From: Poa pratensis | Lineage: Eukaryota; Streptophyta; Magnoliopsida; Poales; Poaceae | DNA length: 64,000 nt | Assembly: GCA_947311845.1 (NCBI GenBank) | Contig: CAMZMU010000107.1 | Span: forward strand, 42,035,983-42,099,982 | Direction of reading: 5' to 3' | Shown here: in pieces, positions 21,516 to 32,600 of the stretch | Layout of the letters: every line of letters begins with the position of its first letter | Numbering within the stretch: position 1 is the first letter of the stretch | The notes under the pieces: model-generated | Databases searched by the model: none | The model's input: only the letters and a program-made list of their open reading frames with translations | What the model was told of the DNA's origin: nothing | Made by a program: the position numbers and the translations under genes

Positions 21516-22228
21516 TTCGACCACGGGGTCGGCACACCGGTGTCACCGCCCATGTCTTGGCTATCGACGCCCTTCGACTTTGTTTGGTCTCGGCGGTGCA
21601 ACCCCGTCGGCCATTCGACGCCCTTCTACACCGGTGTCGTCGCATGGACTCGGCTATCCGACGCCCTTCGACCGTGCCAACGATGTCCCTTGGTGTGCTC
21701 TTGTTTGGCGTGTCCACATTTCTACTGCCTAACCCAACGGCTAATTGCTTTCGGTGCTGAGGTACTCACCGGAGATCCTTCTCCGCCGACTTGCGAGCTG
21801 TTGGCCTCACTAGGGTTTCGCTTGGATTCGTTTTGCCAACCTCCCCCTCCCATATTGTTTATAGTCTTCGTGTTTCATATAATTTTGTTGTCTTCTCTTC
21901 CGTGTATACTCTGTAACCTCTCCATCTGTTTGTAAGAAATGGCCTGCTAGGATACTTTCGATAAATGAAACAAGTGGTGGGGAATTTTCCCCGTCAATCT
22001 ATTTTTTTTTGAAAATGCAGCAAATATAACAATACATGAAGTAGGAAAACGTTTTTTTTTGAATTTTGAAGTAGGAAAACGTTTTTGCAGTACCAATCGA
22101 GTCCGCTCCCGGGGCCGACCAGTTCGAACAACCGGACGAGTCGATTTCTTAGCAATTGCGGTAAAAATACTCGATCGATCGCTTCCCGGTGGTGAGGGAA
22201 ACCTAATTCTCGAACGTGAGCAGTAGTG
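21516..22228. other. Intergenic region upstream of AsnRS
   Basis: 21520-21690 contains three loosely repeated CGACGCCCTTC(G/T)A words with CACCGGTGTC, of unknown origin. 22044-22090 has the word GTAGGAAAACGTTTTT twice with a T-run between. The final 100 bp should contain the AsnRS 5' leader. Confidence 0.35.
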
Positions 22229-24871
22229 ATGGCCATGGCGCCGGCGGAGGTGCTGGATCCTCCGAGCAGGCGCACCCACATCCGCGCGATCCTGGAGGCG
22301 GGCGCCAAGGTGGCCGGGGCGCGCGTGGTGGTGGGCGGGTGGGTGCGGGCGGGGCGCGAGCAGGGCCACGGGGCCCCGGACCCCTTCGCGTTCCTCGACC
22401 TCAACGACGGCTCCTGCCAGGGCAACCTCCAGCTCTTCGTCAAGGGCGACGTGGTGCGCCACCCGCTCGCGCGGCTCACGGCCACGGGCACCGTGCTCGT
22501 CGAGGGCGTCGTCCGCGGGGACGAGAGGGCCAAGCACGGCGTCGAGCTCGCCGTGGCCAGGGTGCTCGAGGTCGGCGAGGTCGACGCCGCCGCGTACCCG
22601 CTGCCCAAGACCAAGACCGGCCACAGCCTCGACCCTGCATACATCAGGGACTTCGTCCACCTCCGAGCGCGCACCTACCTGGTATGGTACTACTAGAGTT
22701 TTTCCTTCCCCTGTTTTTATCATTATCACGGCCTGATTTCGTGACATGTAATTCCCTGCATCGTAGCCTGGTTTCTTGACTTGTAATAGTTCCTCTGTTT
22801 TTTCTATCATCACGTCCTGATTTCTAATCTGTTGCAGATAAGTGCGGTGTTCAGGATAAGGAGCGAGCTCTCGTTCGCAACTGACAGATTCTTCAGGGAC
22901 AACGGCTTCCTGCACGTGCACACGCCCATCGTGACCACCAGCGACTGCGAGGGCGCCGGCGAGATGTTCCAGGTCACCACATTGTTCAGCCAGGCCGAGA
23001 GGCTAGAGACCGAGCTCACGGAGAACCCGGCTCCATCGCAGGCTGACATGGACGCCGCCAAGGTCACCGTCAAAGAGAAGGGAGACGCCGTCGCGCAGCT
23101 TAAATCCGCACAAGCCACCAAGCAGGAGATCAGCGTCGCTGTTTCGGAGCTCAAGAAGGCGAAAGAGGTCGTGTCGATGATGGAAGAGAGGTCCAAGCTG
23201 AAACCTGGGATTCCACGCAGGGAAGATGGGAGTGTTGCCTTTGAGAATGATTTTTTCAAGTGCCCTTCATACCTCACGTTTCAGGGCAGCTTCAGCTGGA
23301 GACCCTAGCATGTGGTCTCGGCAACGTGTATACCTTTGGGCCGACGTTCCGGGCCGAGAACTCGCACACGTCCAGGCATTTAGCTGAGTTCTGGATGGTT
23401 GAAGCAGAATTTGCATTTGCCAACTTGCAGGTAATCTATGTCTCGCCATCAATTAATTTGACCACTTTGCCAGTCATAATTGGGTTACTTCTCACGTCAT
23501 GTTAGAGGTCACGTCAACACACTGCTGATGATTTATTTCCGTTCAATTCTTCAATATTCAACGCTTGTCACAGGATGATATGGAGTGTGCAGAGAGCTAC
23601 GTGCAATACCTTTGCAAGTGGTTACTTGAGCATTGCAGAGAAGAGATGGAATTCATGGTCAAGAGTCATGATAAGGCAGCAATTCAGCGCCTGGAGCTTG
23701 TTTCGTCGACACCTTTCGAACGTGTTTCATATACAAAGGCTGTTGAGATACTGAAAGAAGCAGACATGAAGTTCGAGAAGAAGGTTGAATGGGGAATCGA
23801 TTTGGCATCTGAGCATGAGAGGTATGGAGATTACGATAGAATTTGACATTTCTCTGTTATTTTTATTTAGCCTGTTTGGATTTATAATTATTTCTTGCAA
23901 TTCGAAGGTATTTGACTGATGTGGTGTTCAAGAAGCCTGTTATTGTTTTTAACTATCCCAAAGGAATAAAGCATTTTATATGAGGCTCAATGATGACCAA
24001 AAGACAGTGGCTGCTATGGATGTTCTTGTTCCCAAGGTACTACAATAATCTTAAATTATGGTCTCTTTTTTTGGATTATTTACATAATATATGCAGTGTT
24101 GATGTTTACTGTACTTTCTCGATATGTATATGTATAGATCACTCTGAAATCATCATGAAACTTAGCACTGTGCTTACTAGGTTCTGTCTATACTGACAAT
24201 TGATAATATCTACCTGAATCCTTTGATTTTATCACTTATGTTCTGGATATCATGCATCCTAGGTTGGCGAATTAATCGGTGGAAGTCAAAGGGAGGAGCG
24301 TCTAGATGTTCTTGAACAAAGGTACTGCTAGTGGACTTTTACTCAAGTACTATGCCTTTTTAAAATATTCTTGTTGCCTTTGGTGATATTCTCAGTTCAG
24401 CTTTCACAATTAGAACACCATAATGCATTTTGATAAAGAAACACTACGCTGTTTGCTTCTGCTCACTTAAAATGTTAAATGAATGGTGTCCCTCTGATAG
24501 TTGATACTGACACCGAAGTGGTTGGACATCTGCCACAACTCAACAAAATGAACCATACAAAGAAATGAGCATTTTTTTTTGGTAAAAGACTAATGATCTG
24601 AAATCAGTTTGACATTCCCTGCTTGTCCTCCAAATTAACCAGCATCCACATCTCCTTGATCGTCGTTTTAACATGTTATATATACAGGATACTCGATGCT
24701 GGTCTGGCCTTGGAGCAGTACGACAAGTACCTGGACCTCCGACGCTATGGATCTGTCAAGCACAGTGGGTTTGGCTTGGGTTTGGAGAGGATGATCCTTT
24801 TCGCCACTGGTCTCGACAACATCAGAGATGTCATTGCCTTCCCGAGGTACCCTGGGAGGGCCGATTTGTAG
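22229..24871 (+). pseudogene. Cytosolic-type asparaginyl-tRNA synthetase, six exons, two frameshifts
   Basis: Class II asparagine-tRNA ligase, which charges tRNA-Asn with asparagine using ATP. Exons: 22229-22681, 22838-23430, 23574-23821, 23908-24036, 24263-24321, 24688-24871, all with GT-AG introns. An N-terminal OB-fold anticodon-binding domain (VVVGGWVRAGREQG, FAFLDLNDGSCQGNLQLFVK) is followed by class II motif 1 ([20 protein letters not shown]). A charged helical insert follows (about [20 protein letters not shown]), as in plant cytosolic AsnRS, then motif 2 ([20 protein letters not shown]) and motif 3 ([15 protein letters not shown]). Two single-base losses break the frame: near 23279 (one G before TTTCAGG) and near 23965 (in ATAAAGCATTT). 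The catalytic residues are otherwise kept, so inactivation, if real, is recent. Being an essential enzyme, another intact locus would be expected. Confidence 0.85.
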
Positions 24872-25379
24872 ACTCAGTCGGAACCAGCCCATGTTGCTGC
24901 GAATAAGGTTAACGTCCAAGTGGCAAATGCTCACGGAAAAACATAGTGCAGTTTCTAGGTTCTAACTTTATTTCATAGCTATGTCATAGTTTGGCTTTTA
25001 TTTCTCGGGCCATTTAAATGAGAATTGTACTAGTGATTTTCGATACAGCTTAGGCAGCATTGGATTTATTTCGGGGAAGAATTATGGTCGAAAATTTATC
25101 CAACTTTTTTTTTGCATGGCCCAAAATCAATCTGTTTTTGTTTTTGATGCAAGTCCCCAAGGAAATGGTACTAGTGGGATTCTAGGGCCCATTACTTACC
25201 GAGCTTGAGCTAATGTTTGCATGTCATCACTGATATGATTTCTTAGTTCTTAATGATTAAAGGTAAAATTGGTAGTCCAATCTTGCATAAGATCTGTGAA
25301 AAGATCAAAATCATACTATTGCAACATTATTTGTCTACATCTATGACATTTGGAGTACTATGAATAGCAATAGTCCGAA

Positions 25380-26290
25380 CTATTGTTTACCCTACTCTAT
25401 TTTGGGCTGCTTAATCCTGATGCTCTTGTGGTTGACAACTATGATCTGGACTCCCATTCATGAGATGTGGGGTTTACGGGAAGAGTAAAGTTCAATTTGA
25501 ACCCTGAACTTGTAGTAGATGGCTAAATCAAACCCTAAACTTTAAATCCCGGAAGTTGAGGGAACTTTTTTATTTGAGAACATGATGATGCTGGATCCTA
25601 AGGATAGGGTGAAGTGTATTCGACCAATCCTATGTATCGCTCGCTAGCTTTGAGGGAGTTTTGAACCTATAACTACAAAATATTTGAAAACTCAAGAGTC
25701 CTTTAAAAAGTAATTTTTTTGGCAAGTCATTAACGGTAGGCTCCCTACTCGCGAGCAAATTTTGACCAGGCAGGGTCCTACTTCTGGTTTGTATCCTCGC
25801 TGTAATTCCGTGGAGTCCATGGATCACCTAATGTTTTTGTGTCGGCTTGCTGATTTTTTTACAGACAACTGGCCGGCAAATCCCGAGTCTGTACTTGATC
25901 TGTTATCCTTGGCTTGTCATGGAGTGGTGGAGTATTTTGATGTGATTTGGGTTAGATTTGTGGCGGTGATGTGGTTTTTTCTGACCATTTGCAACAAGTA
26001 ACTGATCAACTTTGCGGTGGTAGCTTCTTTCTGAGCGGTGTGAGATAAGTGTGGAAAGCAAACAATGTAATGTCCCGTCAAATGGAGTATTTATGGTGCT
26101 TACTATAGTCTGTTCTTGTTCTCTTGACAAGTGTTGTCGGCATGATCGAGCTGGCTGATTCACTTTATATCTTGTATATAAAAGTTCTAAATAAATTAAC
26201 TGTCTGGAACTAAAAACATCCTGTATGCTGGGATTAAAATGAGCAATGCTAAGCTAGAAGAGCCAAAAATTAAAATGGACTGGTTGAGCA
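25380..26290 (+). mobile_element. LINE 3' fragment with zf-RVT piece
   Basis: The open stretch ending at 26001 reads LTRQGPTSGLYPRCNSVESM then DHLMFLCRLADFF, the zinc-binding reverse-transcriptase-associated (zf-RVT) motif that follows LINE RT in plants (T-R-x-x-L...C-x-x-C/S...E-x-x-x-H-L-F-x-x-C). Upstream frames are broken. The stretch at 26080-26290 recurs near 37780-38045 and, in part, at 49555-49700. Confidence 0.7.
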
Positions 26291-26554
26291 AGGATTGCAC
26301 ATGATGCCATGTTAAAACAAAAAGATTGCACATGATCCAGTTTAAAAATAATATCTTCCACATTTAGAAAATGCAATGTTTTTGTTCAATGTTTGTGTCT
26401 TTTCCCTTAAAGAAATGGTTTGTGTCAGTTCTTTCTTTGAGATAAACATTGTTGCTTGATCAAGATTGCACAAGCAACTGTATATTTGTAGTAAAGAAAA
26501 AGCAACTAACGAGCACCAAGATTCCAGCTGCTAGATTACATATGCATCACAGGA

Positions 26555-26800
26555 AGACCACGTTGGCTTTCTCGTTCATCACCTAGCCTTTCATCTCATT
26601 CGTCAATTCGGTCTGCATCCACAGGGGGCCCTCGGCAAACTGGCACCACAGCTTGCCGATCACCGGAGCGCTGCGTAGCAACAACTTGGCCATCGTCCTC
26701 TGAGCCCTGACTCACTGGTAGTGCACCAGTTTGATCTCCTTCATCCAGCTCGCCAAGCAAGGGATGGTCGCGCCGCCACTAGGCTCGTCGAGGTGGCAAG
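26555..26800 (-). pseudogene. 3' fragment of an F-box/FBD gene, reverse strand
   Basis: On the reverse strand the sequence matches codons about 500-579 of the F-box gene at 12746-14485, including WCQFAEGPLWMQTELT and the stop region. It has lost a piece after VHYQ, gained a TAG in place of the Trp codon in the KGW motif, and ends abruptly at the 5' side. No F-box is present. It defines one end of the inverted duplication. Confidence 0.85.
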
Positions 26801-27029
26801 TTAAGGCCACACTCTTACTACTCTGAAAGTGTTTTCACAGTCAGTACTCTCTAGTCTAAATGAGCTATGTCCGGTGAAAATCATGTTTAAAGTTTGAGGG
26901 AGCCAATACTATAATTATGAGATGTATTTTTAGCGTTCTTATCGATCGTTTGGGTGGCATGGACATGCACATTGACATTACAGACGGAAAGGAGGTTTGC
27001 GGGCACATAATGCTAAACTTGGTGCAGCC

Positions 27030-27400
27030 GGCGCTTGTAGTGAACTTTACATAATGGAGAGATTTCATGATTATAATATGGTGAAGAACCGATCAATAGT
27101 CAAACAAGCTCATGGGATATAATGCATTAGAAAAGAGTTTGAAATCCTCTAGTGTGACTTGCCGACAAGTTTGTGGTGGATGCACTATTGTCAAGCTACC
27201 TTTTTCATGGAGAACTTTGCCAGAACTCTCAAATACAAGAGACATGGAAATCAAATTAAACCTATTAGCATCTTGTGATATTGAGAAGAAGGATCGAGCT
27301 AAGTACACTAATGAGAAATGAAGTGAGGGTGAGTCTAGTGGAAACATGGTGTAGAAAAATCCACACGACAAGAACAAAGTAAAGAACAAGTGCTCCCGGG
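27030..27400 (+). pseudogene. Ty1-copia gag remnant (UBN2-like), degraded
   Basis: The forward frames give broken matches to the copia Gag segment with the order YNMVKNRSIVKQAHGI, then EFEIL...CDLP, then NFARTLKYKRHG. They resemble the common grass pattern of YKMV-NRSVVEQAHEIQ and ARSLKHKR as I know it. Several stops and shifts are present; no LTR was found nearby. Confidence 0.6.
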
Positions 27401-27960
27401 AGAGCACCTGGCGTTTAAAAAAAATCAATTTTTTTTGCGAGTTTCATAAAAACTGAAATAAAATCCGAATGTAGCCATTGGTGCATTCTAGAAACTTGTC
27501 AAAAACAACTTTAAAAACTTTTTACTGAGCTAAACAAAAATGATAGAAGTGTGGATGTGATTATGTTTCCTTTTTTTCAAATCTCTAAATGAATGCGCAA
27601 AAAATCAATTTCAAAACCTATTTATTCTGAGCTAAGCAAAAATGGCAAAGTGTGTATCTGAGTATGTTTTTTTTTTCAAATCTCTAAATGTATTAGATTT
27701 TCATTTTTGTGTAGCTTAGAATACAATGTGTTTAATTTTTTTTATTTTACAAGTTTATAGAATATACCATTGGCTACATCCAGGAATTTGTTCAATTTTT
27801 TTGAAACTAATATTTTTTTTTGATTTTTTAAGAACAACATGATTATTATTGTCTGGGAGGAAAAGCACTTTTCAGACAAACCCACCTTGAATAAGTCTAC
27901 CAAGACTACTATGTTAAAGAAGAAGAAGAAGAATATGTTGAGCTAGGTTTATTGACCTGT
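27401..27960. repeat. AT-rich block with internal repeats
   Basis: CTGAGCTAA(A/G)CAAAAATG followed by TTTCAAATCTCTAAATG occurs at about 27525-27592 and 27636-27690, and an inverted version (CATTTTTGTGTAGCTTAG) near 27702-27720. CGGGAGAGCACCTGG near 27398 and CTGGGAGGAAAAGCACTTTT near 27851 may be the ends of one non-autonomous DNA element. No coding is seen. Confidence 0.4.
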
Positions 27961-27976
27961 GGAGCATCAGGAAAAA

Positions 27977-28204
27977 TAGCCCGTAGAATATACTCTCATC
28001 TACGAGAATAACAACACATGAACTAATGTAATGTCCAAACCAAATAACTTACCGGAAAAGACACGCAATTCCCCACTTTTAAGCCACAAAAAGATTGTAC
28101 ATCCCACAAAAAACATAGGGATGCCGCAAAATATTAGACAAAATTATATATTTCTATCACGCTTTACTTTTGTCTTGTTCCGTTTATAGAGCTTGTTTAT
28201 ATCT
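27977..28204. repeat. Direct repeat copy 1
   Basis: About 228 bp matching 29011-29240 with few differences (for example CGTAGAATA versus CATAGAATA, and a short ATACT insertion in copy 2). The two were adjacent before a retroposon inserted at the end of copy 1. Confidence 0.85.
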
Positions 28205-28963
28205 TTTTTTTTTGACACAGCCAACTTCCACGTATATTCACCACAGAACCACGTACACAGTACATAGTAGAAATACAGTACAAACAGGAAAATACGTAGA
28301 GGAGAAGCCAGAGCTGGCACCGAGCACCGCAGCTACGCCGGCGATGAAGACGAAGAGCAGCGACCTCCACCTTGCCACTGCCTGGGAGCATTTAATCCCT
28401 TGAGAGACGCCGCCGAGCCTCTCCGCCGCACCGCGACGGAGTTCTTGTCGATGAACAGCCAGGGCAGACGTCCCCCCGGCATCACCACGCCGCTTTGCCA
28501 CGGCTGCCTTCGGATCCGCCGCAGGAAGGAGCTGAGAAGCTCGTCCAGCACTGGTTTCCGGCCGCCAGATCCGCCGCCACCGCGGATCTGGGGGGAAACA
28601 GAGGAACTCGAGCGCCACGCCGGGCCTCGAGCTCCACCAAGTCGTGCGCGCAGACGCCGGGCTCCATGGAGCACCACCGCCGGAGGAGAGCCCGCCGACG
28701 CCAAAACACCCACCACCAGCACCACCCCCTCCAGGGCGCCGCCGGCGGGAACACCACCCTACCCTACCATCTGTACAAGCCGGCACCGGGGATCCCCCAC
28801 CCTCCCGCCGCCGAAGCGGCCGGCGGAGGAGAGGAATCCCACAGCGCGGCGGCGAGCACGCGGTGGGTCGGCGGTGGGCGTCCAAAAATCGCTTTTCGCC
28901 TCACTCGAACAGTGACGGGGAGAGAGGGGAACGAACCAGCACGAAATGATTCAGCACCTACCC
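28205..28963 (-). mobile_element. Retroposon with 16-bp target duplication, reverse strand
   Basis: GAGCTTGTTTATATCT flanks it exactly at 28189-28204 and 28964-28979. The left end is a T-run (28204-28213), i.e. a poly(A) tail on the reverse strand. The body is GC-rich with Pro/Arg/Gly-biased frames on both strands and no recognisable protein. Size, tail and duplication indicate LINE-mediated insertion of a non-autonomous element or processed transcript. Confidence 0.85.
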
Positions 28964-29010
28964 GAGCTTGTTTATATCTAGATTGATTCACTTGTGAAGC
29001 ATCTAGCAAA

Positions 29011-29240
29011 TTAGCCCATAGAATATACTCTCATCTACGAGAATAACAATACATGAACTAATGTCATGTCCAAACCAAATAACTTACCGGAAAAGACACG
29101 CAATTCCCCACTTTTAAGCCACAAAAAGATTGTACATCCCACAAAAAACATAGGGATGCCGCAAGATATTAGACAAAATTATACTATATATTTCTATCAC
29201 GGTTTGGTTTTGTCTGGTTCCGTTTATAGAGCTTGTCTAT
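29011..29240. repeat. Direct repeat copy 2
   Basis: Second copy of the 27977-28204 block, starting TAGCCCATAGAATATACTCT. It ends in a T-rich run near 29242. Confidence 0.85.
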
Positions 29241-29645
29241 CTCTTTTTTTTAGAGCAACCGGCAGGAGCACCGCCTCTTCATTTAGATAGAAAGAAGTGA
29301 AACCACAGTGTACACGGGAGTGTACACAGATGTCATGTTTTTGTTAGGTGGTAAAACATGCCAAAATCCACGATGCTCTAAAAAATATCAAAAACTAATC
29401 CAGATGGCATGGTTTTGTCTATCTCTTTTTTTCTACTAGGGAACCCAATTTTTTTGACATTAAACTGTTATATGCTACATACATTGTCAATCCGAGTAAT
29501 TTCTTTGAATCCTTTGATTTACATGGCTCAAATTCGAACAAAAACAATTCAAAACCCCCGTATATCCAATCCAATCCAGGCCGCCCAGCTTGCAGAATCG
29601 TGCGGCGGAGGGAAAAGCCGCCACCGTCATCACCGTCGATAAATA
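29241..29645. promoter_or_regulatory. Upstream region of the oligopeptidase gene
   Basis: No gene is seen. It should hold the promoter and leader of the gene at 29646. The last 80 bp become GC-rich as is usual for grass 5' ends. Confidence 0.35.
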
Positions 29646-32600
29646 ATGCTCCTCCTCCGCCTCGCCGTCGGCTCGCTCCCCCGCCTCCCGCCGCTCCTCC
29701 GCGCCCAAGCCCGCCTCTCCCGCCGCCGCCCCCTCTCCCTCCCCCTCTCCCTCTCCTCCCTTAGATCGCTCTCCGCCTCCGCCGCCGCGATGGCCGCGCC
29801 GCCGGTGGCCAGGAAGGTGCCGCGGGAGCTGGTGGAGCACGGGGACGTCCGCGTCGACAACTACTACTGGCTCCGCGACGACGCCCGCGCCGACCCGGCC
29901 GTCCTCGCGTACCTCGCCGCCGAGAACGACTACACCGCCGCCCTCATGTCCGGTGAGTGAGATCGCTACTTCTTTTCCCTTACCTAGACTAGATTGGCTG
30001 CCAATGCTTGCTCGCCTGCCCGTGAATTGGCCGTGATCTGTTGATACTGATCATTGCTTCCTGCTACTGCTACATCGGGATCTGACTGAGGGGGCAGATC
30101 GATGGCTTTGGTTTGGGCTTAGTTAGTGTGGCTGGCCCCACCGAGATTACCTAGTAATTTGCTAGTATGAACTATAGTTATACATTTTTTTATTACTACT
30201 AGATTGAGCTTGAATTGTAATCTGAGGGATCATCAGCCTGCTCGGCTTGATTGCTAGTGGAATCCACCCGCTCACCCGGTGGCACTGGTTATATGAATGT
30301 CATAGGCCTAGAATGAATAGCTTCGCATTGGATATCATAGATCTGCTGGATGTCGCATTGTTTGTTCATCTCTTCTGTCTACTTCCTTCTAGATGCCAAA
30401 CAGCTCGAGGATGAAATGTTTGCTGAAATCCGAGGGAGAATCAAGGAGGACGATATAGACGCGCCCCTCCGCAAAGGGCAGTACTACTACTACGAACGGA
30501 CATTGAGCGGCAAGGAGTATGCGCAGCACTGTAGGCGTCTTGTGCCGACCGATGGTCCTGTCACAGTCCATGATGTGATGCCCACAGGACCTGATGCACC
30601 CGCTGAGCATATTATTTTGGACGAGAATGTGAAGGCCGAGGGCCATGACTACTACAGCATCGGGGCTTTCAAGGTGTGAATGTGGACTAAACCCTGCTCC
30701 ATGTGTCTATGTGTGATGCCTGCTTCTCATGCATGCTCCTGTTTGGCGTTTCTCATGCTTTTCTTAACTAAATATTCGTTCCAGGTCAGTCCCAGCGGCA
30801 AGCTAGTTGCTTACGCAGAAGACACTAAAGGTGATGAAATCTACACAGTTTTTGTCATTGACGCAGAAAGTGGGGAGTTTGTTGGGCAGCCACTTAAAGG
30901 AATTACTGCGGACATTGAGTGGGCTGGTGATGACAACCTTGTTTACATAACAATGGACAACATTCTTCGGCCTGACAAAGTATGTAGACTCTTTATTCCT
31001 ATGTAAAATTTACCATGATGTGTGCTAGCAAGTTTACTAGACAAAAGATTAAAAAACGATGTTTTGTGATCCGCTTAGTGCAATTGCTCTATTGATCATT
31101 GTTCTTAAAACACCTTTTCTAGTGTTGTGCATGTTTTTTTCCCGACATAGCAATTCTTTTAACGTTATTTTCTTGGAAAGGAAAAAATTTACTTGGATTC
31201 TTCATGTTTAGTTGAAGAAAAGAATATTCAGTTATTGTTTGGTCCGTGGATGTTCTATAATTGGATGATACAGTTCCAAGTTTTGACATTATCATAATTT
31301 TTTGTCTGTGTGCATGTGTTTTCTAATATTTGTAATATTTTATTTAGTCTTTACATCTTATGGACTTTTGCAGGTATGGCTACACAAGTTGCGATCGAAT
31401 CAGTCGGATGATAGTTGCCTGTATGATGAAAAGGATGACACTTTTTCACTTGGTCTTAAAGCTTCTGAAAGCAAAAAGTATTTATTTGTTGAATCTGGAA
31501 GCAAAAATACAAGTTTTATATTCTACCTAGACATACCCAATCAGAGCAAGGAACTTGTAGTTTTGACACCTCGTGTGGATGGTATCGATACAACAGCTAG
31601 TCATCGTGGAAACCATTTCTATATTACGAGGCGAAGTGATGAATTCTACAACTCTGAATTGGTTGCTTGCCCATTGGATAATGTAGCTGAGACAACTGTC
31701 TTGCTACCACACAGAGAAAGGTAATGAACTAGATTTCACCGTTTATGTTTGAAAGATCAGCCTTGTGTTTGATGGATCATATACGGGTATGCAGTACCCA
31801 ATTATCTGTAAACATTATTTTGAATGCAATTTATACTTTCCATATTGTAAATTGGAGACGATTTAGAAACAATAATAATAATCATAATATTTTAAATTTT
31901 ACATTGTTCATCGTTCAAAGTATAAGACATTGTTAGTATCATTTGTCAATCTTATATGTACCCTTGCGTAACATATTATAGCTCCACCCTCAAGCTTCGC
32001 TATGGCCTTTTTCTTAGTTCTGTTAATCCACCGATAAGGATAATATTTACTAAACGAATACTCGAACTCCGAGCATATTTCACTGCCGCTCCATTGACCA
32101 AGTCTCTTTGGAAGCGCTCTGATGAAAAAAAGGAAATAATGTTCTTGTACAAGCAGTGATTTTACTTTTTTTAGATCTTGCGTGTACAAAGTTCTCGATT
32201 TAGCTACATCTGCTTCTAGGTTTTTTTCTTACAGTTACTAAGCATGTCAGCAAGGTTTTTGAGTCGCGAGCCAAGTCGAGTTGCCAGCCCTGTGGCTTGG
32301 CGATTAGTCGATGAAAGTCTCTATACAGTCACGATAAGCCGCTGTTTAGTCGCGGTCGCCCTCATTTCTACAAAACGACTTGGCGATTAGTCAGAGACTA
32401 TACAGCGACTAATCAGTGAGTCAAAAACCATGGTGTCAGAAGCTTTGATGCTAGGATTTTCTGTAATATACTCAAAATGTCAGTGGTGAAATATGATATT
32501 AGATTACACTAGGATAGTCCTGTATTATTATCCGCGTCAAATAGACAGCTGCACACACTATCAGTTAAGTTGTGCATTGCAAATTTTATCGACTATGACT

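Larger units (their letters stand above)
24930..26800. repeat. Right arm of the inverted segmental duplication
   Basis: The reverse complement is collinear with the left arm: LINE-like DNA, the shared 3' flank, then the last 240 bp of the F-box/FBD gene. It carries an extra block near 25480-25560 that the left arm lacks. Confidence 0.8.

Noticed and set aside
21947..22921. 324-codon reverse-strand frame over AsnRS exon 1
   Set aside because: The forward strand encodes a clear AsnRS OB-fold; the reverse frame crosses its intron and has no domain.
28238..28885. 215-codon reverse-strand frame
   Set aside because: Entirely within the retroposon flanked by the 16-bp TSD; low-complexity Gly/Arg/Pro, no domain.
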